A stretch of 64,000 bases of DNA from Lineus longissimus (Eukaryota; Nemertea; Pilidiophora; Heteronemertea; Lineidae). Both the position numbers and the translations under genes were made by a program. Location: assembly GCF_910592395.1 (NCBI RefSeq), contig NC_088312.1, positions 22,451,292 through 22,515,291 on the forward strand. The letters are read 5' to 3'. The notes beneath the pieces were generated by a model that saw only the letters and a list, made by a program, of their open reading frames with translations, did not search any database and was not told the DNA's origin. Shown piece by piece: positions 1-11,288 of this stretch (the first letter of the stretch is position 1; each line of letters begins with the position of its first letter).

Positions 1-60
1 GATCTTTTCAATCCAGCTATGGATCAACTTTAGCATTCAGACACTGACACTGCAATTCTT

Positions 61-372
61 TCACTCCTTATCCATATTAATCAGTCTGTGCCTTTTACAC
101 ACAGACCCATAAGAAAATCTTTTTCCACAGATCTGACATTCATATGGTTTCTCTCCAGTATGAATCCTTTCATGTGTATTCCTATGAACTTTCTGACTAA
201 AGCGTTTTCCGCAGTAAGAACATTGGAATGGTTTTTCACCAGTGTGGACACGAATGTGATATTCTAAAAGCTTATTCGCAGAGAAGTCTTTACCACAAAA
301 GGAACAGGTGTACAATCTCAACTTGGACCGAGTTTCCGCCAGTGAAATCTGCGAAGGTTGCCATATTCGTAT
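61..372 (-). CDS. Gene A alternative terminal exon, 3 C2H2 fingers (leftmost)
   Basis: The acceptor (tatttgcag on the minus strand) lies just above 372, and the exon opens in phase 0 with IRIWQPSQ and ends at its own stop. Three fingers follow a ~25-residue leader. Helix residues (-1 to 6) are ANKLLEY, QKVHRNT and YGSVCKR. The third finger ends H-R-L-I-N, so its second zinc-binding His is Asn and that finger may fold poorly. Inferred role: DNA-binding tail of a gene A isoform, joined to the coiled-coil and linker exons 21 kb upstream. It is the most distal exon seen; the array may continue outside the window. Confidence 0.85.
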   Translation of the reverse strand: MRIWQPSQISLAETRSKLRLYTCSFCGKDFSANKLLEYHIRVHTGEKPFQCSYCGKRFSQKVHRNTHERIHTGEKPYECQICGKRFSYGSVCKRHRLINMDKE

Positions 373-664
373 CTGCAAATAGAAACAGAAATACCTGTTA
401 CTGACCTAAGTTCATGAAACCAACACTTCGCAGATCACAGAAACAATGCCATACAGTTTGCATTTCATCAATGTGGCTTGAGAGAAGATATCAACAAAGA
501 CGTACTCAGAAAAATGAAGATGAACTCTGAAAAACAAAGACAGACTCAGCAATACAGTTAACATAGTGCTTTTTGCAGATCTCTTATCACCTGACAACTG
601 CTAGACACATTTCACCTCAGAGATTATGGGTGTGAGATCATGACACTTGAGAAAAGCCTCTCAA

Positions 665-973
665 TTAGCTTTTAGGCTTCACGTGGACAATCTTATGGCG
701 TTTATACGATGAGCTATCCGAGAATCTTCTACCACAAAGTTGACACGTATATGGTCTTTCTCCAGTATGGATCCTTTCATGGGTCCTCATGCTTGAGCTC
801 TGAGAGAACGCCTTCCCACAGTGGCGACATGTGAATGGTTTGTCCCCAGTGTGGATCCGCAAGTGACGCTCAAGCCCTGTGCGGTCTGGAAAGACCTTTG
901 GACACCAACTACACCTCCTAACATTTATCGCACCCAAAGGACTGTTTACAAAAGACGGCAATGGAGCTGGCAC
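665..973 (-). CDS. Gene A alternative terminal exon, 3 C2H2 fingers
   Basis: The minus-strand acceptor ttgtttcag is followed in phase 0 by VPAPLPSFV. After a short hydrophobic/Pro leader come three complete CX2C-HX3H fingers with canonical TGDKPF and TGERPY linkers. Helices are DRTGLER, QSSSMRT and DSSSYKR. The exon stops shortly after the last His (HVKPKS). The third finger resembles those of gene B exons 34468 and 35967 (DHSSYIR, DHSHIRR), pointing to shared ancestry of the two arrays. Confidence 0.9.
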   Translation of the reverse strand: MPAPLPSFVNSPLGAINVRRCSWCPKVFPDRTGLERHLRIHTGDKPFTCRHCGKAFSQSSSMRTHERIHTGERPYTCQLCGRRFSDSSSYKRHKIVHVKPKS

Positions 974-1000
974 CTGAAACAAAACAGAGCAAAGTGTCAG

Positions 1001-1205
1001 GCCAAGGTCGCAAAATATCAGTAATGGTCAAGGTCACAAGTATTAGTAAAGGTCAAGATCATGAAACATCCGCAGAGTTCAAGGTAAAAAAATATCAGCA
1101 AAGGTCACAAATATCAGTAAAAGTCAAGGTAACAAAATAACAGAAAAGGTCAAGTCACAAACATCAGAAAAGGTCAAGGTCAAATATCAGAAAAGGTCAT
1201 GGTCA
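1001..1205. repeat. Degenerate minisatellite (AAGGTCAAGGTCACAAATATCAG-like)
   Basis: Short imperfect units built from AAGGTCA, TCACAAA and ATCAGTAAAGG repeat across about 200 bp, between array exon 665-973 and the pseudo-exon beside it. AGGTCA is also a nuclear-receptor half site, but the irregular spacing argues for a simple minisatellite. Confidence 0.7.
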
Positions 1206-1233
1206 TCATAACCAACGTAATCTTGATCTTTTT

Positions 1234-1500
1234 GCAATGACAATTTTTCCACAACAATATGGACTTCATGGAGGAAGTATCTTTGAAAGCTCTTCGACAC
1301 ACATGACAAACAAATGGTCTTTCTCCTGTGTGAACTCTTTAATGGCTCTTCACAAGAGCTTCCCGATTGAAGCTTTTCGTACAGCAAGAGCACTTATAAG
1401 GTTTCTCTCTTGTGTGGACCCTCATGTGCCTTTCAAAAGCACTCCTCGCGTTGAAGAATTTAGGACACGACGGATATTGGTGCCTCTCTGAACCGCCCGT
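1234..1500 (-). pseudogene. Decayed gene A zinc-finger exon
   Basis: Read on the minus strand, the order is ERHQYPSCPKFFNARSAFERHMRVH, TREKPYKCSCCTKSFNREALVKSH, a TAA, then RVHTGERPFVCHVCRRAFKDTSS and loss of frame. The first finger lacks its first Cys. A nonsense codon sits where HERVH would normally have Glu. The third finger loses its His pair after a frameshift. A TTACAG acceptor near 1497 would now enter out of frame. It is a former three-finger exon of the same type as its neighbours. Confidence 0.8.
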
Positions 1501-2641
1501 GTCTGTAAGACCTATTCCGTATTTAAAGAAAATACTGCAGTCAGGAATATGCTTTTAGCTGAGAGTATAGGCTAAGTTACAGAATGTTTCATGCCTTATC
1601 CCATGCTTTACTTCCCTATTTTCAGTTTAAAGTCGCCAATGAAAAGATACTCATGCATCCTGAGAGAGCAACCATCAATTTTAGATCAAGTCTGAAAATG
1701 GCAAAACTTCTCTAAATCCATCCATGCTAATAATGATATCCTATGCCAAAACACTAACATTTCCAAGCTTTTTAGTTTACACAGACGACAGAACGAGGAA
1801 TTATAATTACAAAAATCCTTTATTGTCTACAAATAGTTCCAAGTCTAGATTTACAAGATCAACCAAACAACATGTGAAGAGTTCCATCCCAAAATGCGAT
1901 ACACACCATATCTAACATTTTGGAGTTAACCTTATCACAGCATTACCCATATAATCGCTGATCAGTCCTCCAAATTTCAAAGCAATCTGGCCAACAGTAC
2001 AACTTATGATGAAAAATGGCCAAAATGGCCAAAATATCCAAATGCCTTTTCAGTCAAATTCCAAACTTTGAAGTCATTTTTCTCAAAATGGCCAAAATGG
2101 ATAAATCGTGTTTTGCAATGAAACACCTCATGTACAAGTCTTGTACAAGAACAAATAAACAAGTTACACAGACCTTATCATATCGTATTGAAAATTGAGA
2201 AAGAATTCGAAGTCCATGTGAGCAAAGGGCCTTGCACATGAAAACTGCAATTAGCAAAGAATCTAGGACTTGTATTGGGTGTTTTATCATAAATTTTCAT
2301 GTCCCAACAAATTTGTGATTCAATATAAATGTTTCTTTTATCTACAAATACAGTATACTTTTATGGTAGGATAATAACAAAAATATTTTGTTGAGCATCA
2401 AATGCTAAACCAAAGTTTATGGCAAACAAATGTTCATGCCGGTAAAATTCTTCAATATAATGAAGACACAGTGGTGTTTCTAATTCTATATGGTATGGAA
2501 TATTTTCGAGAAGTATTCAATTACATGGCCCTACTTAAGCCACAGAACAAGTGAAACCTAATACAAATAAATTTTAACATGATAAAATAAACTAAATAGA
2601 AGAAATAAGCCATCATGAACAAATTAACTAATTGAATTCCC
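1501..2641. other. Gene A inter-exon sequence, no gene seen
   Basis: AT-rich sequence with no finger motif on either strand. Short GGCCAAAAT repeats occur near 2010-2110. Open frames here are short and unlike any family I recognise. Confidence 0.5.
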
Positions 2642-2840
2642 TGACCCAGTAACCGCTCCAGAAAAAGGCCTGAGGTTACAGCACAGGAAATTTTACCACA
2701 CTTTATACAGGGGTTAGGAGCCATTGCCGAAATGCCAGGATTAATGACGTGGCACAACCTCCTCGGGCCATGTTACGGTATATTTCGCATGGGGAACATA
2801 TCTTGCACAAAATCATCAATTTTCTGGAGCGGTTGTGGTC
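2642..2840. mobile_element. MITE-like element with ~15-bp terminal inverted repeats
   Basis: AACCGCTCCAGAAAA near 2651 is the exact reverse complement of TTTTCTGGAGCGGTT near 2820. The ~170 bp between has no coding potential. Size and termini fit a non-autonomous DNA transposon. I could not fix a target duplication. Confidence 0.65.
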
Positions 2841-3037
2841 AGAGCGAAGTTTTGAATTGATCAGAGCACGGGACATGGCGTAAATATTCATATGAGGTAG
2901 GTTTGATGAAAATCCATGAGAAATTGTGTAAATAAGAGAGATACGAAATTGTTCGCACTATTTTCGGGACAACTACTAATCTATACTTGATGATAATAAT
3001 AATGATGTCTATTATTCAAAGAGCACCACTCAGGAGA

Positions 3038-3331
3038 TTAGCTGTCGAGGCCGTCCATATGGACGAGCATATGTGTATTCTTGCTTGAGGTATCCTTAAA
3101 CCTTTTCGCGCAGATCGGACATTCATATGGCCTTTCCCCAGTGTGAACACGCTCATGCCTCTTCAAATGACCTTTTTGTCGAAAGCATTTCTCACAGAAA
3201 GAGCACTCGAATGGTTTTTCTCCAGTGTGGATACGCACATGGTTTTCAAGGGCAGAATTAGACCCAAAGAACTTTGGACAACTCTGCCAGGAGCATTTTT
3301 TCCAGAAGAAGTGATTTGATTTGCGAAAGAT
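3038..3331 (-). CDS. Gene A alternative terminal exon, 3 fingers, first with CX4C
   Basis: The acceptor taatttcag precedes IFRKSNHFFW in phase 0. No ATG is present, as expected for an internal acceptor. Finger 1 is C-SWQS-C, with four residues between the cysteines rather than two. Fingers 2 and 3 are canonical. Helices are SNSALEN, QKGHLKR and DTSSKNT. The tail after the last His is HMDGLDS and a stop. The unusual CX4C spacing is still compatible with the C2H2 fold. Confidence 0.85.
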   Translation of the reverse strand: MFRKSNHFFWKKCSWQSCPKFFGSNSALENHVRIHTGEKPFECSFCEKCFRQKGHLKRHERVHTGERPYECPICAKRFKDTSSKNTHMLVHMDGLDS

Positions 3332-3698
3332 CTGAAATTAGAAAACATAGTGGTTGTGACACTTTGAACCAATTTCAGATAAAAGCCATCGTATAACTCT
3401 CGCTTGAGGATGGAGCAATATATGTACAGTGATATGATAGTAACTGAAAAACTAAAAAAAAAGGTAAAAATTACTAAAGTGTCCAATTTGGAGACACAAA
3501 ACTGCTCATTCTCATAGTCACCATACTACTAAAAAAAAAAAGATAATGAAGGGAAAAAATCAAATTGAACCAGACACTATACAATTTGGATCAAACTGAC
3601 CCACAATTGGAACAAATATCAAAGTATGATAGAAATAAACATAAAGGCGGAGGACAGCCTATTCATTTGGAATGATTTTCTCACAACTTCTATTCAAG

Positions 3699-3998
3699 TT
3701 AATCCAGATGCGTCAGCGCAATATGCACTTTCCTCTTATGCTGATCAGTAAATGATAAGCCACAAACTGCACAAGCAAATGGTTTCTCTCCTGTGTGAAT
3801 CCTTTCATGGCGCAGAAAGTTTCCTTTCTGACTGAAAGCCTTTCCACACACTTTACATTCAAATGGTTTTTCCCCAGTGTGGATACGAAGATGCTTAATC
3901 AAGTCGGCTTTTTGCACGCATAGCTTGCCACAGACCCGACAGGTGAAGACTTTGGGAGGAGTGAAAGACTGGCCTGTAAGGCTGTCCATCCACATTGT
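3699..3998 (-). CDS. Gene A alternative terminal exon, 3 C2H2 fingers
   Basis: The acceptor taatttcag precedes TMWMDSLTGQ in phase 0. Helices are QKADLIK, QKGNFLR and DQHKRKV, and the last finger has HX4H spacing. The exon ends four residues after the final zinc ligand region (THLD). The linkers are TGEKPF twice, the form that favours cooperative DNA binding by adjacent fingers. Confidence 0.9.
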   Translation of the reverse strand, partial: TMWMDSLTGQSFTPPKVFTCRVCGKLCVQKADLIKHLRIHTGEKPFECKVCGKAFSQKGNFLRHERIHTGEKPFACAVCGLSFTDQHKRKVHIALTHLD

Positions 3999-4186
3999 CT
4001 GAAATTAGAAAGAGGATAGCCATGAGATATGGACGATCAATAATATCAGATTGGCCTTATTAAGGAGGCTTTTTTTCCACTTCAGAGAGATTCTGAAATT
4101 ACTGAAGAAGTTTCTCCAATCTGCACATTGTCCTGAAACAGATAGATATCTAGTTTATTGGAATTGTGAGATAACTGGAGGTGCCA

Positions 4187-4555
4187 TGTCAAGGAACAAG
4201 GAGCTCGTTAATTAAATCAATTCCTATTTGAACAGCGCGTCAAAGGAACACAAAGGAAATTAACCGTTTCCTATTCGAACAGCATGTCAAGGAACACATA
4301 GCTAATTCATCAATTCCTATTTGAACAGCGCGTCAAAGGAACACAAAGGAAATTAACCCTTTCCTATTCGAACAGCATGTCAAGGAACACAGAGCTAATT
4401 CATCAATTCCTATTTGAACAGCGCGTCAAAGGAACACAAAGGAAATTAACCCTTTCCTATTCGAACAGCATGTCAAGGAACACAGAGCTAATTCATCAAT
4501 TCCTATTTGAACAGCATGGCAAAAAAACAAGTCACACAAAGCTAATTAACCCTTT
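4187..4555. repeat. 93-bp tandem repeat, ~3.5-4 copies
   Basis: CAATTCCTATTTGAACAGC recurs at 4218, 4311, 4404 and 4497, exactly 93 bp apart. Each unit pairs two related halves (TTCCTATTTGAACAGCGCGTC and TTCCTATTCGAACAGCATGTC), so it is itself an old dimer of about 46 bp. It lies between array exons 3998 and 5055 of gene A. No function is evident. Confidence 0.9.
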
Positions 4556-4761
4556 CACACACTGAAACACACACAGTGGATTCTAATTTAATCTGGTTGA
4601 CCTCTCCAGGAGATAGTACTAGGGAAAGTAACTCTCATTGGATGGGGAATATCCAAATCTGATACATTTGGTCTAATATTCGTATTGGCCAGGCACAGGA
4701 AGCTTTCAGAATTGCAATAATTGAGCCTCGATGCAAAATGACCTGATTTCTGATAACAGAA

Positions 4762-5055
4762 TCATTTCATATGAGTCATCATATGAACCTGCATGTTAGC
4801 TTTCCGTGTGAACGCCTTGTCACACAGAGAACATTTGTACTTCCTTTCACCGATATGGAACTCAGTCACGTGCGTCTTTAGATGTGATTGTTGTTTGAAG
4901 CGATTACCACAGTGGGGGCACTTGAATGGTTTTTCACCAGTGTGGATACGCAGATGAGTCTGAAAGGAACTTTTCCACGCAAATACTTTGTCGCAGAAAG
5001 AGCAAACAAAGCAGTTACTGCCATGAGCTGGAAAACCTGCCGACTGAATGAACGC
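4762..5055 (-). CDS. Gene A alternative terminal exon, 3 C2H2 fingers, no internal start
   Basis: The acceptor taatttcag precedes AFIQSAGFPAHGSN in phase 0 and the frame stays open to TGA at 4762-4764. The true frame has no ATG near its start, so it is easily missed; the longer ATG-led frame here is a shadow. Helices are WKSSFQT, QQSHLKT (HX4H) and RKANMQV. The second linker is FHIGERKYKC, longer and divergent, so fingers 2 and 3 may be less tightly coupled. Confidence 0.88.
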   Translation of the reverse strand, partial: AFIQSAGFPAHGSNCFVCSFCDKVFAWKSSFQTHLRIHTGEKPFKCPHCGNRFKQQSHLKTHVTEFHIGERKYKCSLCDKAFTRKANMQVHMMTHMK

Positions 5056-5483
5056 CTGAAATTAGAAAAGAGGAAGAACTGTAAGATTCTCTGCATGTGC
5101 GCTTTTTAGGAATACGTGAGCCAACTTGCCCATTATTGTCTCTTAGAAAATTGCCACTCCTGAAAAAAATGCCAAAGAAATTCGGCAATGACAAAAAATC
5201 AGTAATCAGAAACGCTGTAAAACTTTCGTGAATCTCATCTCAACTGATACTGCGAGGACAAAGATATGATCTAAATAACAAACACAACAATAATCAAGAA
5301 CACAAGCACCCAGTGGAAATGATCAGTCCTAGACCAAGCCCTAAACGCTAGCAGGATGTCAAACATCACCACCCACAGTGAATAGGAAGAGATTGAGTGA
5401 GATATGAAATCCACCTCCAAGTTCTGTGCAGCCATTTTCACCCGAACCACAGCAATGGTACGGTTGCTTGGCGAAGAACTCAT

Positions 5484-6104
<621 letters not shown>

Positions 6105-6315
6105 TCAATAACAAGACTTGAAACCGAGCGGTTATTACTTATAACCCTGCAACCAAAGTAATGGTTGTGCAAGATGCTTGTGGCTGTACGTGATGCCAAA
6201 GATGAAGAGGGCACAGAAAGGTACCCATTGGCATTGCGCCCATCTTACACAACTGTGACCAATGACACAACAGAACTCTCTCAGAACCTATCTCTCATTG
6301 AAAGCTTTCCACATG

Positions 6316-6654
6316 TTACATATTGTACTTGAAGTTCGGTTTCTCATGTGTGTTAAATTCGTGCATCCGTAAGCCCTCTTTCCGCTGGAAAGCTCTGCCG
6401 CAAATGTCACATTTAAATGGCTTTTCTCCTGTGTGGATCCGCTCATGACGTGTCAACGTCCCTTTAAGAGCAAACGTCTTCTCACAGTAAGAACATTTAA
6501 AACCCTGCGACTTCTGTTGAATAGTATAACCTTCGAAAACTTCTCGATTTCCAGGAATTTGGTGAAGTTGTGATAAATCTGAAGCCTTCGGATAAATTTG
6601 CCAGTTACCATGGCGACCACCCGTAGCAGACCATAACCCAGTCATTCCACCGAT
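6316..6654 (-). CDS. Gene A alternative terminal exon, 2 fingers, GMT-W leader
   Basis: The acceptor tattttcag precedes IGGMTGLWSAT in phase 0. The ~60-residue leader is followed by fingers with helices LKGTLTR and RKEGLRM, the second with HX4H. The tail HEKPNFKYNM nearly matches that of exon 9036 ([10 protein letters not shown]), so these two exons are close relatives although three array exons separate them. Confidence 0.9.
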   Translation of the reverse strand: MGGMTGLWSATGGRHGNWQIYPKASDLSQLHQIPGNREVFEGYTIQQKSQGFKCSYCEKTFALKGTLTRHERIHTGEKPFKCDICGRAFQRKEGLRMHEFNTHEKPNFKYNM

Positions 6655-6681
6655 CTGAAAATAGAAATGGGAATGACTGGG
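6637..6681 (-). promoter_or_regulatory. Perfect 12-bp inverted repeat bracketing a 3' splice site
   Basis: CCCAGTCATTCC at 6637-6648 (inside the exon) is the exact reverse complement of GGAATGACTGGG at 6670-6681 (in the intron). The loop of 21 nt contains the pyrimidine tract, the AG and the first exon bases. In the pre-mRNA this would place the acceptor in a hairpin loop. Confidence 0.7.
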
Positions 6682-6998
6682 ATGATATAGCGATACGATT
6701 TAGCCATTTTACGAAAACTGAAATTGCAAGAATTCAAAGTGAAAATGGTTGTTAAGAAATGCCCATTTACTGTACTTTCCAACTGTTATGAAAAGTTGTC
6801 TTACATTCTACTTGAGCACCCACAGAACCAAATAACTTTCAGTATCACAAGCATCATTCGGAAGGGCCAGGACCCCACCCACCACACAGATTGCTGCCAA
6901 AGATCGCACACCTGCAAGCATGTTTCCAAATTAGAGGAAGCCATCATCATCAAACCTAGTACAATAAAAGTCCCGAGTTCAAAAAGCTATACAACGCT

Positions 6999-7740
<742 letters not shown>

Positions 7741-7844
7741 GCTGAGAAACAAAATGATATACAGTTGGTATCTTGGTATGGGACAGCCATGGCATAGATA
7801 CGAGGAGATAACTTCAATCAAGTTTGACGGTAGAGAGGGCAAGA

Positions 7845-8063
7845 TTAATTAGCGACTCCGACTCGGCTTTGAAGTAGAGTCATCTCAAGACTCCTTGACT
7901 TCTGGAGAAACGTTTTGTCACAAAATGAACATTTGAAAGTCTGACCGATTCTAGGCCGACCTACGTTCCCACTTTCAGGAAAATGGCTGAGAAATTGAAG
8001 AAACCTGAATGTCATTTGATGGTCACAAACGCTTGTAGGCCATACCCTAGACATTCCAGTCAT
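7845..8063 (-). pseudogene. Broken gene A finger exon, one truncated finger
   Basis: The acceptor (tcgtttcag) and phase-0 start MTGMSRVWPT are intact. The only finger begins FKCSFCDKTFLQK, then runs into SRSLEMTLLQSRVGVAN and stops without any zinc-binding His. A deletion after the Cys pair, with a frame change, removed the rest. If spliced it would give an isoform without a working finger. It belongs to the GMT-W subfamily. Confidence 0.8.
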
Positions 8064-8095
8064 CTGAAACGAGATAATAGGAACGACTTAGGGTG
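8044..8095 (-). promoter_or_regulatory. Inverted repeat at 3' splice site of exon 8063, with covariation
   Basis: In the plus-strand view, intronic GGAACGACTTAGGGTG (8080-8095) faces exonic ACCCTAGACATTCC (8044-8057). Relatives have GGGGG/CCCCC at this place. Here both arms carry the complementary AGGG/CCCT form, so pairing is kept although the sequence changed on both sides. Confidence 0.55.
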
Positions 8096-8682
8096 CATGG
8101 CTGGGTGACTTAAGTTTTTGTTAAGCCCAAGCGCTCGGCAATTCAACTTGCTGCAGTCACTGCTCAAATCCAGATTCCAGATTGGACCTACAGGCAAAAA
8201 TGCCAATGCTAAAGACAAATATTGAGTTGATCTTCAGTCAACTGCTAAGTTTTGGCGGGTATCTTATACATTTGGGTCTGACTTTTCCTACACAGAGCTT
8301 GGACTTTAAAAAGAAAAATGTTCTGTCAACAGAGATATACATCAAGATAGCCCAGGAATGAACCTTTTTCAGAAATGCAACCAGACATCCACCATATGAC
8401 CATCTGGTGAACAAATTCTCTTGAAAACGGACCAAATTTGACCAAGGTCCAAACACACACGCCTACAAGTCCTCAAATATTGACTTAGACCTCTGAATTG
8501 CTGGAGTAATAACGAAGCCTTGACCTTCTTCAACTGGAAAGATTCTGTGGTCCTTGATAAGACAAGGTAGTAACTGAGCCTTGTTTGACACAAACATGTT
8601 GGAAGTCTACTGGAACTACATGATTTCCAGCATAGGCCTTGCCTCCTAAAACTAGAACTTACAGACACAAGCTGTCCAAGAT
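8064..8682. other. Inter-exon sequence, no gene seen
   Basis: About 600 bp between the broken exon and exon 9036. I see no finger motif or repeat structure here beyond the hairpin arm next to the acceptor of exon 8063. Confidence 0.4.
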
Positions 8683-9036
8683 TTACATTTTGAACATAAA
8701 GTTGGGTTGCTCGTGAATGCTAAATTTGTGTATCCTTAAGGCCTCACTGCGGCTGAAATCTTTGCCACAAATGTCACATTGATATGGTTTCTCTCCTGTA
8801 TGGATCCTCTCGTGTCGGACAAAATGACCTCGGTGGTTGAACGTCTTTGCACAGTACTGACATTTGTAAATTGTATAATGAACATTCCGGTGCCTTGGAC
8901 CACGACTGCATCTGCGGAGCCAACTGTGACCACCGGTGATGTCCCCAGTTTCAGGAAACATTCTTGGTTCAGGGAATGGCATGCTCTTCTGACAGCCACC
9001 AGCACTTGTAGATTGACCCCCCGACACTCCAAGAAT
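8683..9036 (-). CDS. Gene A alternative terminal exon, 2 C2H2 fingers
   Basis: The acceptor attctttcag precedes [10 protein letters not shown] in phase 0. The ~60-residue leader contains a basic stretch ([13 protein letters not shown]). Helices are HRGHFVR and RSEALRI (HX4H). The first finger is closest to exon 9426 (HRGNFVR), its immediate downstream neighbour, suggesting a recent tandem copy with one changed base-contacting residue at position 3 (H versus N). Confidence 0.9.
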   Translation of the reverse strand: MLGVSGGQSTSAGGCQKSMPFPEPRMFPETGDITGGHSWLRRCSRGPRHRNVHYTIYKCQYCAKTFNHRGHFVRHERIHTGEKPYQCDICGKDFSRSEALRIHKFSIHEQPNFMFKM

Positions 9037-9070
9037 CTGAAAGAATAGGAAACGGAATGACTGGGGGTGA
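9014..9070 (-). promoter_or_regulatory. Inverted repeat bracketing 3' splice site of exon 9036
   Basis: In the plus-strand view, intronic GGAATGACTGGGGGTGA (9054-9070) faces exonic GACCCCCCGACACTCC (9015-9030). The G/C-rich core still pairs; two mismatches and one G-U pair interrupt it. Confidence 0.5.
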
Positions 9071-9096
9071 GCAAAGAAAAAGAGAGTGAGGAAAGA

Positions 9097-9426
9097 CTAC
9101 ATGTACATGTTCCTATGAATTGTAATCTTATGTGACTTCAAACTGTCACTCTGATTGAATGCTCTGCCACAAATGTCACATATAAATGGTTTCTCTCCTG
9201 TGTGGATTCTTTCATGACGGACAAAATTTCCTCGGTGGTTGAAGGTCTTTTCACAAAATTGACATTTGTGAATTGAATAAACATTCTGGGGACCGATATC
9301 TGGACCAAGTTTGCCACGGTTACGCCCACGCTTTGTGTCTTTACGAAATATTCCATGCGGACGGCTCGGCATGATCGCCTGATGGTCACCACCGCATGTA
9401 GACCAACCCCCAGTCATGCCAATGAT
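9097..9426 (-). CDS. Gene A alternative terminal exon, 2 fingers, GMT-W leader
   Basis: The acceptor cttctttcag precedes IIGMTGGWST in phase 0. The leader contains a basic segment (GRNRGK). Helices are HRGNFVR and QSDSLKS (HX4H), with tail IHRNMYM. The tail resembles that of exon 10110 (VHRIVFM). The upstream frame stays open through the acceptor, which explains a longer ATG-led frame; the splice site is the better start. Confidence 0.9.
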   Translation of the reverse strand: MIGMTGGWSTCGGDHQAIMPSRPHGIFRKDTKRGRNRGKLGPDIGPQNVYSIHKCQFCEKTFNHRGNFVRHERIHTGEKPFICDICGRAFNQSDSLKSHKITIHRNMYM

Positions 9427-9458
9427 CTGAAAGAAGAGAAGTAGCAATGACTGGGGGT
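9406..9458 (-). promoter_or_regulatory. Perfect 12-bp inverted repeat bracketing a 3' splice site
   Basis: ACCCCCAGTCAT at 9406-9417 (exon) is the exact reverse complement of ATGACTGGGGGT at 9447-9458 (intron). The 29-nt loop carries the pyrimidine tract and AG. The exonic arm also encodes part of the conserved GMTGGW leader. Confidence 0.7.
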
Positions 9459-9807
9459 GAACCACAACTGCCGAATGAAAGTCACAACAGAGAAAATAGG
9501 CAAGAAGATATTTGATGGCCCAACCTAAAACGCAGAAGAAGATGACAGTACCAGAGGTTCTCCATGAGGCAATAGAGGAATGAAGTCAAATAAGACTGAA
9601 AAACCTTTGTCAAAATAAGCCAGCCAACTGTATATTTAGCGTACATAGTTAAGTCTCTACAGCAACTAAGTAGGGCCTACCAGCCTGTGAGATTCATAGC
9701 ACGTGTAGACAAGTCATGCCATGTTCATAACAAAGATGTCAGAGTTCCATCTTATGCCAAAAACAACATCCATTTAATATAATTATCAAACACATCCTGT
9801 GAAGAGA

Positions 9808-10110
9808 CTACATGAACACAATCCTATGAACCGCAATCTTATGCGACTTCAAACTGCCGCTCTGGTTGAAAGCTTTGCCACAAATGTCACATATAAATGG
9901 TTTCTCTCCCGTGTGAATCCTTTCGTGACGAACCACGTGTCCCTTCTGGGTGAATGTCTTTTCACAAAACCGACACTTGAGTGATGATAACTCTACTCCT
10001 AAGTTCCCAGAGTGCCCCAGCGATAAACCAAATGGCAGATGTTGCGAGGATTTTCGATATGTCAGAGTTTCACCAAGATTGGGAGACCACACCCCCGTCA
10101 TTCCGGGCAT
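9808..10110 (-). CDS. Gene A alternative terminal exon, 2 fingers, GMT-W leader
   Basis: The acceptor cttttacag precedes [10 protein letters not shown] in phase 0; the ATG is the first codon of the exon but need not be a start. Helices are QKGHVVR and QSGSLKS (HX4H). The leader of ~45 residues is rich in Ser and Gly. First-finger residues differ from its relatives mainly at helix positions 3 and 6. Confidence 0.9.
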   Translation of the reverse strand: MPGMTGVWSPNLGETLTYRKSSQHLPFGLSLGHSGNLGVELSSLKCRFCEKTFTQKGHVVRHERIHTGEKPFICDICGKAFNQSGSLKSHKIAVHRIVFM

Positions 10111-10144
10111 CTGTAAAAGAAGACGGAGAGGAATGACTGGGGTG
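10090..10144 (-). promoter_or_regulatory. Near-perfect 15-bp inverted repeat bracketing a 3' splice site
   Basis: CACCCCCGTCATTCC (10090-10104, exon) faces GGAATGACTGGGGTG (10130-10144, intron). Fourteen of 15 positions pair. The acceptor lies in a loop of ~25 nt. Confidence 0.65.
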
Positions 10145-10316
10145 TTATAAAGATTCTGAGATCATGACATTTGTCAAGACCCAAGGAATCACACTGGAAC
10201 CTATTCGGACAATAAGGTAATGGAGAACTTTATTGCCAAAACCAGAAGGTAGCAGAAATAGACAATCAAGAACCATTCGTGGATGAAATTGACATGGGCT
10301 GGATTGGAACTACCGG

Positions 10317-10643
10317 CTACAGTGGTAATGAATGGCTGGTCATGTGACCATTCAAATGCGCCTTCTGCTCAAACTCCTCGCCACAGATTTCGCATCTGAA
10401 CCTCTTTGGCGCCTCCTGGTGGAGACGCATGTGAACTTTCATGTTCCATTTCAACGAGAAATGCTTCCCACACTCCGGGCAGACAAACTGGCCTGTATGG
10501 CTGACCATGTGTCGCCGGTGCGAGTTGCGACTGTACGATATCGCGTTGCAAATCTTGCATGTGATCATTTCAGTTTGGGGCATGTCCAGACCTGCCCAGT
10601 TGCCGAGTCCTCTTGCAGACATCAGTCCAAGTGCATGTGAGGG
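10317..10643 (-). CDS. Gene A alternative terminal exon, 3 C2H2 fingers
   Basis: The acceptor tatcttctag (TAG rather than CAG) precedes PSHALGLMSARG in phase 0. The three fingers differ from the local subfamily: helices are SRNSHRR, LKWNMKV and QKAHLNG, finger 1 has ISYS in place of the usual KxFx, and linkers are HTGQFVC and HQEAPKRFRC. The divergent linkers and fingers mark an older array member. Confidence 0.85.
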   Translation of the reverse strand, partial: PSHALGLMSARGLGNWAGLDMPQTEMITCKICNAISYSRNSHRRHMVSHTGQFVCPECGKHFSLKWNMKVHMRLHQEAPKRFRCEICGEEFEQKAHLNGHMTSHSLPL

Positions 10644-11288
10644 CTAGAAGATATAGACAAGAAGGGAGGATTAGAATCACGACTGCAAATAGATTTGAAT
10701 TGCTCTTTAGAGATTTCTGTCAACACTGGAATAGAATGTGACTTCAATAAACTGAAGAAACGACAAAGAGAAAATACAAGGGCTAAGTCTGGGCCATGAA
10801 GCCTAACAATGAAAAGAGGAACTGAATTCCTGAATGGATTGACCTGAAATGACAAACATTTGAGAAGACAGATTGACTACTGAAAACTTGAAACAATACA
10901 AGATACAGTCAGTTGAATGAATTGAAGTATCCTGTATTCACGAAGTGCAGCCTTTGTCAGTGCATATTCAGCAGTACTAGCGAAGAAGCATGGCAAGTAC
11001 TCCATACATTCACTTCATACAAATCAAAATGAAGGTTCATCCCAAAATACACAATGACAACGTGGATACCTATATATTATAACCCTACATGTATCACCTG
11101 TATTGCTATTATTAGAGTTCAAGTTGATCATTATCTTGCCCACCAGTGCAACAAGTCTACAAGTAGTAGTCTCTTCTCTACAACTGATCCCAGAGGTTAA
11201 CAGATGCAATTTCTGAGAAAGAAAACCTAGGTTGAAATGCTCAGTCAATTTGAATGGTAACTTTGCCATGACCATTCCATGCCTATGG
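10644..11288. other. Gene A inter-exon sequence, no gene seen
   Basis: About 640 bp without finger motifs or clear repeats on either strand. Confidence 0.4.

Noticed and set aside
1001-1205. Cluster of AGGTCA nuclear-receptor half sites
   Set aside because: The spacing is irregular and the stretch is a decayed minisatellite inside an array, so a regulatory role is not supported.
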